64,000 bases of DNA from the NCBI RefSeq assembly GCF_963678635.1, contig NC_087067.1, forward strand, positions 23,071,547 through 23,135,546, given 5' to 3'. Made by a program: the position numbers and the translations under genes. Below the pieces are notes generated by a model. That model was not told the origin of the DNA. It ran no database searches and saw nothing but the letters and a program-made list of their open reading frames with translations. This DNA comes from Symsagittifera roscoffensis. Lineage: Eukaryota; Xenacoelomorpha; Acoela; Convolutidae. Below are positions 9,824 to 24,586 of this stretch, piece by piece (the first letter of the stretch is position 1; every line of letters begins with the position of its first letter).

Positions 9824-12800
9824 GTTTGTACCTACCGTGTCTCTTTCCTGTATCTTGCCTCTCGTATTGCTCGTGAAACTTTTAAAATGATCGAGAACAG
9901 TCGTTTAGTCAATTTCTTAAGAGCTTGCGTAATGTCGCTGATTTATGGTTTCCTATAGCATGTTTTCGCACGTTCCAAAATTAAAAGTAGCCGCTAGGCC
10001 AATCATGATGACCATAATGAAACTTTTTAAATCGCTGTTCGTAATGAACGACATTCAATCTGCCCTTCAAAATCTTCTCTGAATAGTTGCAGCATCGAGA
10101 ACCCCAAGCCGTTGTTTAAGGAAATAAATTCTTTTCAAATCTTGGCGCCGTCAAACAAACGCGTAACTCTTTCACATAGATCTGAAAAGGCAGTATTATT
10201 TTTTCAGGATGTGTCTGGTCTTCTTGAAAATTATCATGTTGGACCAATACAGCTGGAGAAAGTGGAGAATTCAACAAATGGTATGTTTAGAATGCCAATA
10301 GATCTTTGACACATTGAAATATTTTTCATAAATATTAAAAATATCCAATTTTTGCAATCCAGATTATCATCTTTCCGTAGAAACCTAAAATGTTCAAAGT
10401 TATTTTTTTAAATATATCATGGGCGGTAGGCAAGGCTCAAAATTTGTAATCAACAATTGGATTTTACTTTAGCAATTGTTTTACTGGGCAACGGCGAGGA
10501 AGCGGAAGCTGCTGTTCGAGAACTTAATGGTCAACGTTACAATAACTGCGTACTTCAATGTTCCATGGCATCTGTTGATTCTCTACTTTGTATTACAAAT
10601 CTTCCCTTATCTTACACACAGGAGAACGTTCGAAAGATGTGTGAAGCATATGGTCCAGTAGACAGATGTTTTGTTATGCCAAGTGAAGAAACGGGGAATT
10701 CGAAAGGATACGCTTTTGTGGAATACCCCAACAAAGATATCGCTCGAAAAGCCAAAACGCAATTAAACGGACGCTTAGTTCAAACCCACGAAATCAACTG
10801 TGACTGGACAGATGAAAATCATTGTTATTGGAATAAATTACATTCCACTTGTTTATTAGCTGAATTAACCGCAGACTTTAACGATACGACGAAGTTTCGC
10901 AGTCTTTTCAATAAAATAGCAGATCCCAGATATATTCAGGTAAAACATTGACTATTTCATATTAATTAAGGTCGCTCATGATAAGGATCCAAAATTTGCT
11001 TTGTTTTTAAGCTGGCTCTGAATTCTGAAACACGGAAATGTCTGGGTTTTGGAATTGTTGCGTTCGAGAATCCACTTGTAACGGAGCAGACATGGTATAA
11101 AGTAAATGGTGCTAATGTTTACGGCCAAAACCTCAGAGTCTATTTTGTTTGTCCCGGACATTCAGGGAGAAACGAGTACACAAGAAGACTAGCCAAGTGT
11201 CAGAAAAAATCACCCCAGGTTTGTTGAAGTTTTTTAAATGATTTAAGCATGTGAAAAGAGTCTAATAAAACGTCTTATTTGTTTCAGGCCGTGCTAGGGG
11301 CACCTCTATTTCAGAATGTATCGCAGTTTCCTTCAAATGGTCTTCTAAACCCACTATTAATGGCGAAATGTGAGTTTATGATCGTATTGATTTGTTTTGT
11401 TTTTTATTTAGAGGAAAAATCTTTCATAGCTTCAGCTTCGGTTTTTTAATTGATTTTAATTGTCGGTATGTTTGCTTAAACAAATTATACTAAATAAACT
11501 ATAAATGAAAGTTAAAAGTAAATTACTTCAAATGCGTTTTATTAACTACACTACGGAGCGTTGTGTCATATTACGGTATCCACTTTTTTTCCAACTAAGT
11601 CGCAAATAAAGGTGCTCATATTTTGATGACGCAGTTGCATTTTTACATCTGCTGAAATTTTGCTTCATAACATGGTTTTGCATCTGGTTTATTATAGGCT
11701 TGTTCCTGTTTGATGAAACACAGGTATTATGAAGCTGCATGGGATTTGGTTTTTATTTTTTGAGACGCGTATGAAAAGATTTGCACTTTAAGTACAAGTG
11801 GTACCAATAGAGGGACCGGCTACTCTCTTGTATGCCTGGATATTCCGCCAGTCTCTTATTTACGTTCTACTACCTTCAAAAATCTCAGTAGGGGAAATTA
11901 TGACCCATTTTTTTTGGATTATTTTCATTTTACCATGACAAATCTAATTTTAAGGGTTTAATCAAAAAAGTGTGTTCTGGGGATCTCTCCTGTATAAGCT
12001 ACTAAGCCCTAATTTTGATAGAACAAGAGTTTTGGCCTCAGAAAATATCAAAGTTTTGAAGTTTGACCGTTTTTCGAAACTTTTTCCTGTTCTCGAAAAA
12101 TTACCCTGAAGTTGATGCTTTAATCGAAAGAACAGATTTTGCTGCGTAACTGGTCTAGCCTTAAATTTTTTGATGAAAAAAGTTATTGTTCCGACTTTCG
12201 ATACGAAAGTGACGGAATATTTGTGCTCGGGTGGGTTTTTTTTTTCTTCAGACAAATTTCGACTTTTTAACTAGCCGTTTTTGACGGAATTTTATTATAT
12301 CATTCAAAAGGTATTGTTGTCTTGAGCTTAAATTTGAAAAGATATTTCACCTGTGATCATTTTTCGAAAAGTTATGGGGGTTTAAAGATCGCCATTTTGG
12401 TCAATTTGGGACAATTAGCGCGCTATATATTTCGCGCTATTAACGCATAAACGGAGATTTAATCCGTCTTAGAAATTGTTCCAAATTGGTTGAAGGAAGC
12501 TTATTTGCCGTAATTGATGTGTTACTGGAAGCGAAATTTATCACTTTGTACTTTATGTGGCGTGTGGGGGGATGATTTTCACAAAATATCTCAAATTTTT
12601 TTTCATTTAATTTTTTCATGTTATTACTGCTTCATAGAACTTAAAAGGCAGTCGGAACATTCAGGGCTTCGCCCTGGTACGAGCAGTCTTGTTGTCTTTA
12701 AAATAGGACAATTTTTGAAATCTTGTTTTGAAATTTTTTGACTTCTCTCAAAAACTACTCTGCCGAATCTAGATTAAGGTTCAATTGGAAAAACAGATAC

Positions 12801-15800
12801 TATGAGTGTTCCACTGGATAAACAGCTACGCCCTAATAGTTTTGTAGAAACTGAATTTTGGACTTAGTCAAAAACTAAGTCTTTTTTTGAAATTTCTTTT
12901 TTGGAGACTTCTGTCAAAAACTACCCTGCCAAATCTCATTAAAAAGCTTCAATCAAAAGAACAGGTGCTTGAAAAGATCTTTGCATAGCAACGATGCCCT
13001 AGTTTTTGTAAAACGGCAATGTTGAAAACTAATGTTGGAATTGGCAAAATTATGTTCGTTTGAACTACGGTGTAAAATCTGATATTCAGGGTTCAATTGA
13101 AACAAGCTTAAGAGTATCACCTGTATAAGCAAATTGTTCCATTTTTTGGTAAGGAAACCGCTATGGACTGAAGAAGTGTTTCACATTTTGACCCATTTTT
13201 GGACTTGTTCAATTTCACAAAAACGACCGTGCCAATTCTGAAATAAAATTAATCAGACGGAGATGTAAGCCTGTTCTCGTATTTCTGTTGATAGGAATCA
13301 GCTGTGGGCCTCGTTAATGTCCAGTTTTTGATATTTTGACTCATTTTGATTTTGAAAATTACTTTCGCATTAGTACGCGTTAAAAAATATCAAACAGGTA
13401 CCTCCAGTTATAGCTGGGCTCCTTGTGTAACTATTGCTGAGCGGCCATGGCGCAAATGCTAGGTCGTGTGACTTTCAATCTCCAGGTCGGAGATTTGGTT
13501 CCGAAATCTAGCATAATTTTTTAAGTCCTACTTTTTTTCAGTTTTCACTACCTTTTAGTGCTACTTATGACCCTTTTCTAACTTGTATTTGCGAAGTGCG
13601 GCTTTGCCTCTGTGATTTATCAAACAATCGGCGCTGGGGTGCTAGAGACGTTATAATAATGAGTGTGTGTTAGTTGGAGGTGCAGCCAACTCAGTGGCGG
13701 GAGCCAACAGTGCAATGAGTCAGCTGGCGGCCTTACAGAATGGGACCAATCCTGCCGCCTCAGCTGTCATGCAATCATCACCTTCGCATCAATTTGTCTC
13801 TCAAAATCACCACGCCTTACAACTAGCAGCCGCTCAACAGGTAATTTCCCCAGTTCTGCAGAAATAATTGTTACGCTCGCAATTAGCAAATATTATCAAA
13901 TTAGAACATGTTTTTCCAAGCTACCAGCTTGTCGAACAGAATCAGTTGATGATTTGACTTAAATCATCGGCAAATCAAGTTCCAGCATTTAAAGCTTCGC
14001 ACAACGCCCAGAGACGTCTACATGCTTGGGACAGCAAACCTGAGCTGTATTAAAAAACCTCTAAAATTCTCTGTTTAGGAAAGTTTATTATGAGGTGATG
14101 GCTTTTTTCTTTTTTTTTTGGCACTGACTTTTTTCTTACCCTAGAACCAAGGTTTCTTTATTCTTAATAGTGCTATTGAATTTGCCTTGTAAGTAGTTAT
14201 AACCAATTGTCTAAACCTTGCTCGCGTTTTCAGTTTTCCAAGTTTTCTTAGTGTTTTCGATGAACTATAAAAAAATAATTTTTCTATTGCTTACACAAGC
14301 CAGCTTAGAAAGGCAGTGTTATAAAATCAGTCAAGGAAAATAGTTGCCTATAGCCCTATAATAAACCTACAACTATGCGCTAATTTTACAACATATCTGC
14401 TTTTTAAAGTGCTTTCCTGCCTGATATCTAAGAATAAGGTGTGCTCGAATGGCTTTCATTTTATCAAAGAAGCATTTTGATTTGGTTAAGTGGGTGAAGC
14501 CCTTTTAGTCGTGATTTGAACATCTTAAAAAATCAATTCAAAAAGTTATCTCTGTGTCGAGAGAATACGGTTTGAAAGCGAACAAAGCGATAGAGTAGCG
14601 TTCGTCATGAAAGTTGGTGATTTAAGCTAAAAAAAAACTTGATTTTTAAATTTTTTTCTGATAGTTTTTATGATTTTTTCATTTTTCTAGTCCATTTTCT
14701 ACTTAACTATTTAAAAAATTGCCTATTTTATTTTGACTGTCGAATATGCCTAAGTTTTAGTTTTTGTTCAGATCCTTTTATCACACCACTCAGAAAAAAA
14801 AAACGAGACTAATTTGAAAAAAAAGTTTTTGTGTTTTTTAAGAGAGTTTGTATTTTGAAATCAATTTTGTTGCAAGACATTTTTTTTTGAGCAACTTAGC
14901 CCTTGTGTTTATATTTTGCTGTTTGGTTTGGTTTGATTCAAATAGGGAGTGACAAAAATTGGCTTCAAACAATGATTAAAATTGATTTTTTATACAAAAT
15001 ATTTGACGCTCAAAAAAGCTTTAAAAAGAATTCTAAAAACTAAGTTTGTATTGGAAATCTATTTAAAAATATTTTAAGCAATCGTTCGTTGTTCAGAGAA
15101 CTCAAATCTTTTGATAAACAGTCAGGTAGTTTTTGGTTTGCTTTTTTAATGCTCGGAGGCTATAGCTGGCATTTCGAATGCTCATAGTTTGTGAATTTAG
15201 CTATTTTTTGGTAACTAGTTGGTTTATAATATTTTCGTTACTTTCAACTTAAAATCAATAGTATTTACCAGAGCCGAGCTATGAAAATTATAAATCAAGT
15301 TAATTCATTTATAATTGACAAAACTGACGTGAGTGCGCGCTTAAGGGCTTTTGAGTGTTCAACCAAGTTGAAGTGTTTTGTGAATGGTTTTTGAGTTGAG
15401 TAGAAAGCTACGGAAAAAAACATGGTTCTAATCAAATTAAGTTGAATACATCTCACCTGCATTTTGAGCTCAAGAAAACGAATTCAAGAAAGAAGATAAA
15501 GCTAGCTTGCAAATATAAGTTTAATTGGTGCAATTTATTGTCTACTCGAAAGAATCTTGAGGTCCTTATTGAAAATAGCAAGTTGTCGCTTGATGTTTTA
15601 AAGCGCCTACAATTTCGCGCCACTTCATGTGAAGAAACGTTTTAAAAGTTGAACGTTTGATTTTTTAACTTTGATTTTTAATTAGACCGATTATTGAATC
15701 ATTAGTTATTCAATGCCCGGTCTCATGGTAATATTTCGGTCGAATTGGTTTTTATCTAAAATTTTTCAAAAAAGCAGAGCTAGGCTGTCTGGAGGTATCC

Positions 15801-18800
15801 TGCTACAATTTGTTCTTTTAATTTTATGATGCCATCTCGAAACAGCCTTCTGGAATACATTAGTATTAGTAGTTTTTGAAAGTGCATGGAATGTGTTTTA
15901 GGCGGCGTTAATGGCGGCCGCGGGAGGAGGTGGGTCCGCAATCAACGGCGTCTCTCAAAATGCCCTCTTAGCCCAAGCACAAGCAGCTGCCGCCGCCGCC
16001 GTTGTCTCTAGCCAAGCAGCACACATGCACGGTCATCCCGCCGCACACTTGAGTAACTCGGTGATGAGCAGTGCAGCCGGAACGCACCATCAGTCGCAGC
16101 ACCACTCGCAACAACAAGCGGCAGCACTGGCAGCGGCGTCTTTGATGTCATCGAACCAAGCGAGTCACCAAGGAGGATCTCCGCATAATATGTCGGCTGC
16201 ACATCAAGCGGCAACATTGCAACATCTTCAGCAACAGTTGGCGGCGGCTGCCGCTACCAATAACCAACAGGTGAGTGTGGAAAAGGTGTTTTGCTGATTG
16301 AGTTTATTTTAATCAGCGATGGATTACAATTAGAGCCTCCGGTTTTAAGAGGCGCATACTATTGTAATTTATTGTCCGTTGATGAGGCAATATAGACGAC
16401 GATGAAAAGCGCGTGATATTAATTTCTAATCAAGTGTTTATTTTCATTTTCTTTCTTGATAAAATTCTACAAATTTCCTGCTTAAGTAAAACATAAATTT
16501 GAAATAGATCTATCATTTCGTATGTTTTGTATAATTAGTTGAAAATAACGAGTAAGTACAACTTAGTGTGCCTTTAATCATGATGCGAGTGAATAGAAGT
16601 TTTACCAAAAATGATCACCAACCAATCTGATTTTTCGGTTCGGTGGCAGTTATGCTTCCTGCCCTCGCCCAGTCGGAATTTGGCAGGAGGTCAGCTGACT
16701 AAATAGTTGGAGTTGAACTGATTAAGATAAGGCATGTGTTATTTGTGATCTTAGATTTTTGATGATTTTTGAACAGTTCGGTCATAATCTAACTATTTTC
16801 CAATGGTTCCCATATCAAGATTGTGAACAAGAGTAATTTCATCAGTTATGAAAAGTTACAGCCGAAAATTTTTTCCATGGAAATTGAGATATTTTATCTA
16901 AACACATAGCATTTGTTTTTCGGGAATAACATTCCAAAAAGCGCTCAAAAATTGAAAATAGTATAAATCGACGAATGTTTGTTATCTTGCATTTGATTCA
17001 GTCAGTTCAACTTTTTCTATTCGAATCTTGGCTATGATGTGACATAAATGGCCTGTTAATTCTTATTTTTGGCTGTTGTGGTTGATTTGATTTGTTCAAT
17101 TTAGTTCTCTGATTTTTTATTTTCTTCTGTTGCAATCAAGAACTCACATCTTAACAACTGTTGAGGAAAATTGAACAATTGTCTTTTAATCAGCCAGTGC
17201 TTTGTTCGCTTGACAAGACCCTAACTTCATCTTAGCTTTGCCCGTCTTATCTTGTTTTATTGAAGAAAAAAGTCATCGAATTCAGGTCTTCAATTTAACC
17301 CATTTTGCTCGAAGATTTGAATGTAGTGGTATCAATCGCTAATAACCAAGTTGAATTTAATTTGTTCAAGAGCAAGTGTATAATAATCGGGTATTGGACT
17401 TATTCCCATAAAAAACGAGAAATAATACGTTTCATAAAAAATTGAAATCCAGTGGCGGTTTCTGCCCAGTGAGCCTAGAAATAACGACCATGCTTCGGAT
17501 GATTATTTCCAGGTGTTGGTGTCCGTCTTCTTTTTGCGCGCAAGAAGTTTTCTGCGTAATAAAACTAGGGCTATCGTGTCTGCTTTTTTGTCGGTTTAGT
17601 TCCCGCAACATGCACTTTTCTTGAAGATTCGGCTATTTTTACCATTTTAGAATAACATATCTAACATTTATAATTGTGCAGAATATTTTATACTAGCGAT
17701 AGCGAGCTTGCGAGCATTAGTGTATTAGTATGATTTTTTTCTAGCGTTAATCGCAGATAAAAGTGTTCATTGGAAATTTCTTAGCTCTTCTGTTTTATTT
17801 GTGGCTAGTGTTTGGCATCAATGAAGCGTCCGAGACTGAGTGATTAGTGCGTGAGGTGTGAGGTGCTTAATTTCTAGGTCGCAGTAGGTTCGATTTCTTA
17901 TTGCAATTTATAGAGCTGCTTTTTTTGTGTTTTGCTAGTGTTTGCGAAGTCTAACTTCGCCTATGTGTTTCAATTCCAAGATTTTTCAATTCCAGACTAA
18001 AATTTCATTTTTTATTCAAGCTTTTTTGGTCTTAATTGCTTCGGCTCATGCTAAAGAAATATTAAAAGAGTGAAATTATTTATGATTTTGTTTCGGCTCA
18101 AAGGGTGTCTACTGAAGTATAAAATTGCTCATCTGGTGGCACTTTTGCTGCGTAGCATTGGCATTTTAATAGCATCTGTTCTATCAGCTGTATTGGTAGC
18201 TAGTGTCCATCTAATGCCAAGCGGCGATGAGTGCATGCGAAGACGTAATACTCTGTATCTCCAGGGCAAGAAACCATGGTGCTGATGCTTAGACGTGGTC
18301 TTGCTTCTTGCTTTTTTTTGTGCTGCTTCGCCTTTGTGTAAGTTTTGTTTTAAAAAAAATTAAAACAGGCAATTGTGTTTCCTTACACGTTTCCATCAAA
18401 TCCAATTTTACTCCCGACAAGCGTAGAATTTTTTTTTTTTTGATTCAGTGGCTTTCGTCTTTCGTTTTTTTCCGGATAGCTCTCATGCTATTTCTGTGTA
18501 GCAGCGCAAGTGTTGCAAAGTTCTGTCTCAAAATAGTGCGAAATTGCTTTGCTAGAAAAAGATTTTGAGATGATTTTAATTTTCGTGTGGGAAAATTAAG
18601 AAAATTTTCACTTTTTAACAAAATAATTTTTTGAAAGCGTTCTTATTGAAGTCACTTTGACGAAATATCAGTTTTTCTTGATTAAAAATGAGCTTATTTG
18701 AACTTGTACCTCTAAGGCTATGACTGATTGATGCATGGATGGCGACTACATTCAACGATCGTCTTATTCTCAGCTGTCTCCAACTGACCCTCTATAATCA

Positions 18801-19304
18801 TTGAATAGCGAGATATGCGAGAAAAGATAGAGCGATAGTTTATTTTCACTCGCAATGGGTTTTCATTAAAATACCCAGTTAGATTTGATAATGTCTCTTC
18901 TGTCTCGTTTTTTTAAGAACCTTTTTCAATCATCCGCAAAATTTTTTTGAGGTTTACGAGAACAGATGTCTTTCAAATTCACAAAAACTTGTTTATCTTC
19001 GATTTTTGATAATTTTTCTTTTCATGTTCAAGGAAATAATTTTAATCCTCGAGTATGAACCTTCTTTTACTATTACTGTATCAATGTAATTTCGTTATTT
19101 TTTTATATCAATTCAGCATTTTTTGTATTCTGATTATTTTTCTATTCTGTATTTGAAATCTCAGGACTTTGCTCTATCTGAAATTAGGAGTGTTTTTATG
19201 TGGGCTGCTACTCCTGTTGTTAAAAATTGGCCCTTGGCCATTTTCAATCTGACAAAGAGCCCCTCAATTAACTGTTAAACCCATCATCATCGATCCTTTC
19301 CTCC

Positions 19305-19352
<48 letters not shown>

Positions 19353-22300
19353 CTCTTTTTCTGGCATTTTCCCTATTTTTATGTTCACATTTTATCAAAT
19401 TTTAGATCGTTGTGCGATTTTTTTTTCAGTTATGTCGCAAATCTGCGCCTTACTTGAATCTGAGGGTATTTTTCCTGTTCTTCAAAAAGTGCCCCAGGTA
19501 TTTTTCACTCAATATCTTGGGTTCTTTAGCGCATCTATTGTATTGTTACGGCACGTATCAACCCTGATATTCAAATACCTGCCTCTAAATTTCTATCGCT
19601 CTTCTTTTTAGGGGTTTGAATTCAAGAAATCCGTAACAGCCTGAAGCGTTTCGCTAATTTCGAGACGCTGCTTTTGTCAGCTTTCTCCCCGAATTCGCCG
19701 GAATGGTGACCAGCCCCCCTTGAAAGCCAATCAAGCATAAAATGACTGCTCGAGAAGTCCAAAAAAATAAACATCAAACGACTGGGAAATTTCACATATT
19801 TTCGCCGATTTTGTCCTTTCGAAGTAAATTACTAAAATTCTAATATTAAGAGGAAGTTATAAATTTGCATTCGTATGATGTATGATTAGGTTTTAGAAGT
19901 AACTAACTTCGTTTCTATTGTGTTTGAACGTAGGGTATTGATTTTTGCCGAATCAGCTGCTGAACAAACTTAGATAACTAAGATTGTGTTTCCTGTAGTT
20001 ACGGCAAAGTCGAAATTGACCAAATCAATAGAAGTTAATTTCATTGCATAATCAAGCCCCCTCCCCTAATTTTAGGACCCTTTGTTGATGGATTTTGATT
20101 GATGTGTCTGCCGCGAAAGGATAACGTATCTCGTTTAAGTAACCATAGTGGGTTTGGTTTATATTTGAGGATATAATATTCGAATTTTGGTTGACAGCGC
20201 CCAAAATGTGCAACTGTAGACCAAAGCTAGAAACAAAAATACGGAGTTTTTTCGATATATTTAATTATCTGAACCAGGGGAATTATATTACAATCGGCAT
20301 TACATTCGAATTGTGGGTTAATGGACTATATTTAGGAAAATTCTGGGAAATTTGGCATTTTTTATTTTCGGCTGTTTGCTGCCTCGTCTAAATGCACTAG
20401 CATCATTGTGGTTTGAATGGTGTGAGCTGAATTTGTCATTGTTTGCTGTTGAGACGTTAATCTGGGCTCTCAATGTTTGCTGGAAAAGTTTGAATTCGGT
20501 CTAATCTCCTTAAGCAAACCTTTCACAACGCTGATGCTTGCCTGAATATGAGCGGGTTTCAATGTGAATGAAAATCCCAAATATGAAAGCATGCTCAAAT
20601 TAGAGAAGGCTAAACAAAATTTTTAAGTGCTCAGAATGGTCAAAACGCGTTTTCTGTAAGGTTGAAGTTCATTTTGAGTTGAAATGGTTAATTTTTGCAA
20701 CAGCTGACGAATGTCTTGCTGATTTTTAATCCATCAAATCTCTGATCTTACTGGTTTTTAATCTTTTTTGTAGGTAATAATGTCTATTCACTGTATAAAA
20801 TTATTCTAATAAGTTGAAATCTTGTAAATCTGCGAGCATTTTTGCAATATTTGCGCTCTTGGAAGATTTATGTTTTTGCGCTTCTGTGCAAACAACGTTT
20901 TTGCCTCTAAAGCTGATGTTTTTTGAAAATAAAAGTAATAAAACAAAAATTTGCCAGTTGCTGCGCAAGCAGCTCAGAAAATTCCGACCACACAAATATT
21001 TTTAAAAAAAACTATTAAAAAAGATGCCATATAGAAGCGCTAAATATAGCTATTAAGTATTTGTTGGAGTAAAACTAAGTTCTCTTTAACTTGTTTTCAG
21101 TTCGCTGCCCCCCCCCCCACCCTCCCAAAAAAATCCCAATGTTTAATTTTTTTTCTTTTTAGAATAAATTGTGGCAAGTAATTTCTTTTCATGTGCACAT
21201 CACCCAGTTATGCGTTTTTGTGTTGGGAGAACATAAATGGGATCATTCTAGAGACCATTTTTGGGGATCTTTGGGTTACCATTACTAGCTGAAAATAGGG
21301 GGATCATTATTACTGACAATGAAATTAAATCTGAAAAGGTGCAAAAAGTCGTCTCTTTGGTGTTGCGCTAAAAATTGAACGCAAAATTAAGAGCCAAAAC
21401 GCAATTATTGGAGATATTTTGTTAATGCTATCTGTATAAAGGCGCTTTTTTTCAATCAAACTTGCATAAAATAATGCTCAACTTTCGGGCACTTTCGCTG
21501 CAAGTATTGACAGTTAAATAGCAGGTGCTTTCCGCTTTATGTAGCTAGTGTGTCGATTCTTTTAAACGTCAGTACCACAGCTGTGTTGGGCAGTCGATTG
21601 GGATGCTCTAGACATGTGGTTTGACTCCTCTAGTGGTCATTTGTTTTCCAAACGCATTAATTTTTCAATTTTCTTTCTTCATCGCGGCATTTTGTTGCTT
21701 TGTTTGCGAAGTGTATTTTCGCTTGTCTTAAAAAATGAAATCAGCGGACAAATTTTTGATTATTTCAATTTTGGTCTCAAATAAAGAATGCGAAGTTTTT
21801 CAAAATTAGTCCTCGGTGCAGTTTTTTGCGGTTACAAGTATCTCCGTAGGGTCGTTTTTTTTTGTTCCGGCCATTCGAAAAATGTTGAGGAACTTTGTAT
21901 GCGGGTTTTAATTACCACAAATAATAATTGGATTGGGTTGAGTGATATACCAAATTGAAACCCTTTTAGTCGTGATTCGAACAAAATTAAAAAGTTTTCA
22001 AAAGGTTTCTCAGTCGTCTAAAATTTTGCCTTTTCATTTGAATTTTGAGCAAATAAACTGAGCGAGCAGGCTTACAACAGCCTTATTATGCTTAATTTAA
22101 GCCCGTAAATTTTAGTTTTAAGGAAGTAAAGTTAGTTTTTTTTGAGATTCAAAGGAATGCGAAGCGCCATTTTGCCAACCAAAAACATCAAAAAAAAATT
22201 TGATTTTTTTTGATTTTTTTAATTGTCATTTTTCAACATTTTTTTGTCAAATTTGTCGAATATGCCTAAATTATAGTTTACGTCAGTTGCTTTTATCACA

Positions 22301-24548
22301 CCACGCAGAAAAAATACTGATTTGAAAAAAAAAGTTTTGTAGTTTTTCAAGACTATAGTCGGAACATTCTGTGCTACTTGCACAGTTTTCGACTATACTT
22401 GTTTTATTAGTGATTAAAAACAGAAATGTCAAATATCATTCGAAGTACGACGCATAGTGATATTTCTGGAAATTTTTCATTGTATATAAGCTCAGCGTCC
22501 ATTATAGATATTTCAGAAGGATTTAAATTGTTTTATTGATTCAAATCGTTGCGACATAATATGGTTTTTTTTCAAAAACAAATTGGTTAATTTAAAAATA
22601 AACATGGCTGTTTGTTTTTTTTGGTTGTGTATTATTAACTCTGTAGTTGAGCAAGAGAGTATTAACTAGTAAGTTGTTCATGTGTTTCCTGTGAGGCTGA
22701 CTTTTTCGCTTTGTTCCGAGAGGCTTTTTGGCCCTCTTTTCAATTTTGAGAGGATTACACGATAATCCTGACTTGTCTAAGAAAGGTGCATATTACTCGT
22801 ATTTTGAGTACGAAACATTTTTTCTTAAGCCGTATGAAAGATTTCAACAAAATATTTCAAGTGTTTATTATATAACTATACAGTTTGTTACTAGCATAAT
22901 GCAAATGTTATTAAACATAAATACATGCTGTAGAAGTACTTAACTGGAAGGAAAAATCGTGTTTTTAAAAATAAGTACCATTTTTAAAAACGCTCCATCA
23001 ATGTTTTAGTTTTTATATTTGTACCTCTAAGTTGAAGTGAGATATTTGTTGCTAGGTTCAAAATTTCTGCTGTTCTAGCGATTGTACTATTCCTATATTG
23101 AAGTAGAGATTTGTTAGTATGTATCCTAGAGATGGAAAAAGTTGCGTTAATTTTCAGTTAAAACTTTGCTCGACGAAAATCTTGATAAATTGTTCGTATC
23201 CAAATTCGTTTCACAATATAAGGCCTGAAAGAATTTTATGTAATAGCCATCTTTTTGGCGTATTGAAGATTGTACAAAACAAAACAAAGTGGTTGCCTAA
23301 CCAAAGTCTGGTTAGATAAGACCAGGAGAAAGTAGATTTGCTCCACGCTAATGCAACCAAGGTAGAAATATCGATTGAATCCAAATTAATCGATATTTCC
23401 CTGTCTTTATTCGTCAGAGAATTCCAGCCTGTTCATTATATCGGTTTATTTTTCCATGCTTTGTCAAAGATTTGGGTCATCATGATTTCATTATGAAGCT
23501 CAGCTCACTAAAGGATGCAAATATTCATCGTTTTTTAACAACTGTTTTTTGACTTAATTAAAAGTCTAAATATTTGTTGCTATAGTTTGAAAGAGTTTAT
23601 TGTATTAACACTGTTTAAATGCGCCCTGTGCTATTTTATCGGAACGTTTTTGTTCCTGTCTCTCATTGAATAAAAATTAAACGGCATATCTACGAAAAAA
23701 GCTTATGATAAAAATTGTGATCAGATTCTGAAAAGTAAGTGATTTTTTTATCCTAATGAATTTTTACGAGAAAGTCTTAACGAAATGAATTCATCTGTTC
23801 TGACAAAAGTCGAAAATTTATCTGCCACTGGCATGCGAATTGTTTGGCATTCTTTTGAACTTGATTTGATTGACTTTTGACTCGTCTTTTCAATCGAAGT
23901 TTCTCTCTTTTCTTTTTTCTGTCATTTGAGAGAGGAGTTTTATTTGTCTTCTGTTGATTTGAACGCGCCTGTCAGCCTATAAATGTCATCTCGATAATCT
24001 CTATTTGCCTCTGAGACCAGTCGAAGTGATTTCTTCACGATAAGCTGACAGTTTAAGTGAGCCTTCATTCAAATCTCAATCTAGTTATAAACAGTAAGAG
24101 CTGTGGTTTCTGTGCCAACCGTTGAGCAGTATTCTGATTTAACTGAACTGCAAAATTACTATACTATAGAGCTGATTAATGATTTTTTTCTTAAGGATAC
24201 ATCATATATGACTGAAATCATTCTTTTGAAATACGAATTAAAAGCTAAAAATGAGAGTTGATCACAAATTTTCTGAAGGGTCGTAGCGAAAAAACATCAT
24301 TTTACAATTGATTGAATTTGTGTTTTTTATTCTTTTTGTAAGATAACCGGTATGGTTGATTTCATGTGGGTGTAGACTGAATGAATCAACTTAATACGTC
24401 TTTTGTTAAATTTGAACATGGCTACTAACGGGTATATTTTTAAATACCGGCCGGGAAAACTTTTAACTGCTTAATTTTATTTCACGCCATTGCATTTGAT
24501 CTTCTGGGGTCAGATTATTGCGAAGCAATTGAAAACCAAATACGCTTC

Positions 24549-24586
<38 letters not shown>

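Larger units (their letters stand above)
11370..13673 (+). other. RAVER intron 5, filled by satellite and SINE-like DNA
   Basis: A 2304 bp intron. About 11380-11960 shows nothing recognisable. The rest is the degenerate tandem array and the tRNA-like element listed separately. No extra exon with both good splice sites and coding character was found. Confidence 0.6.

Noticed and set aside
16008-16217. Minus-strand frames opposite RAVER exons 7, 9 and 10
   Set aside because: They are shadows of GC-rich, low-complexity exons on the + strand.
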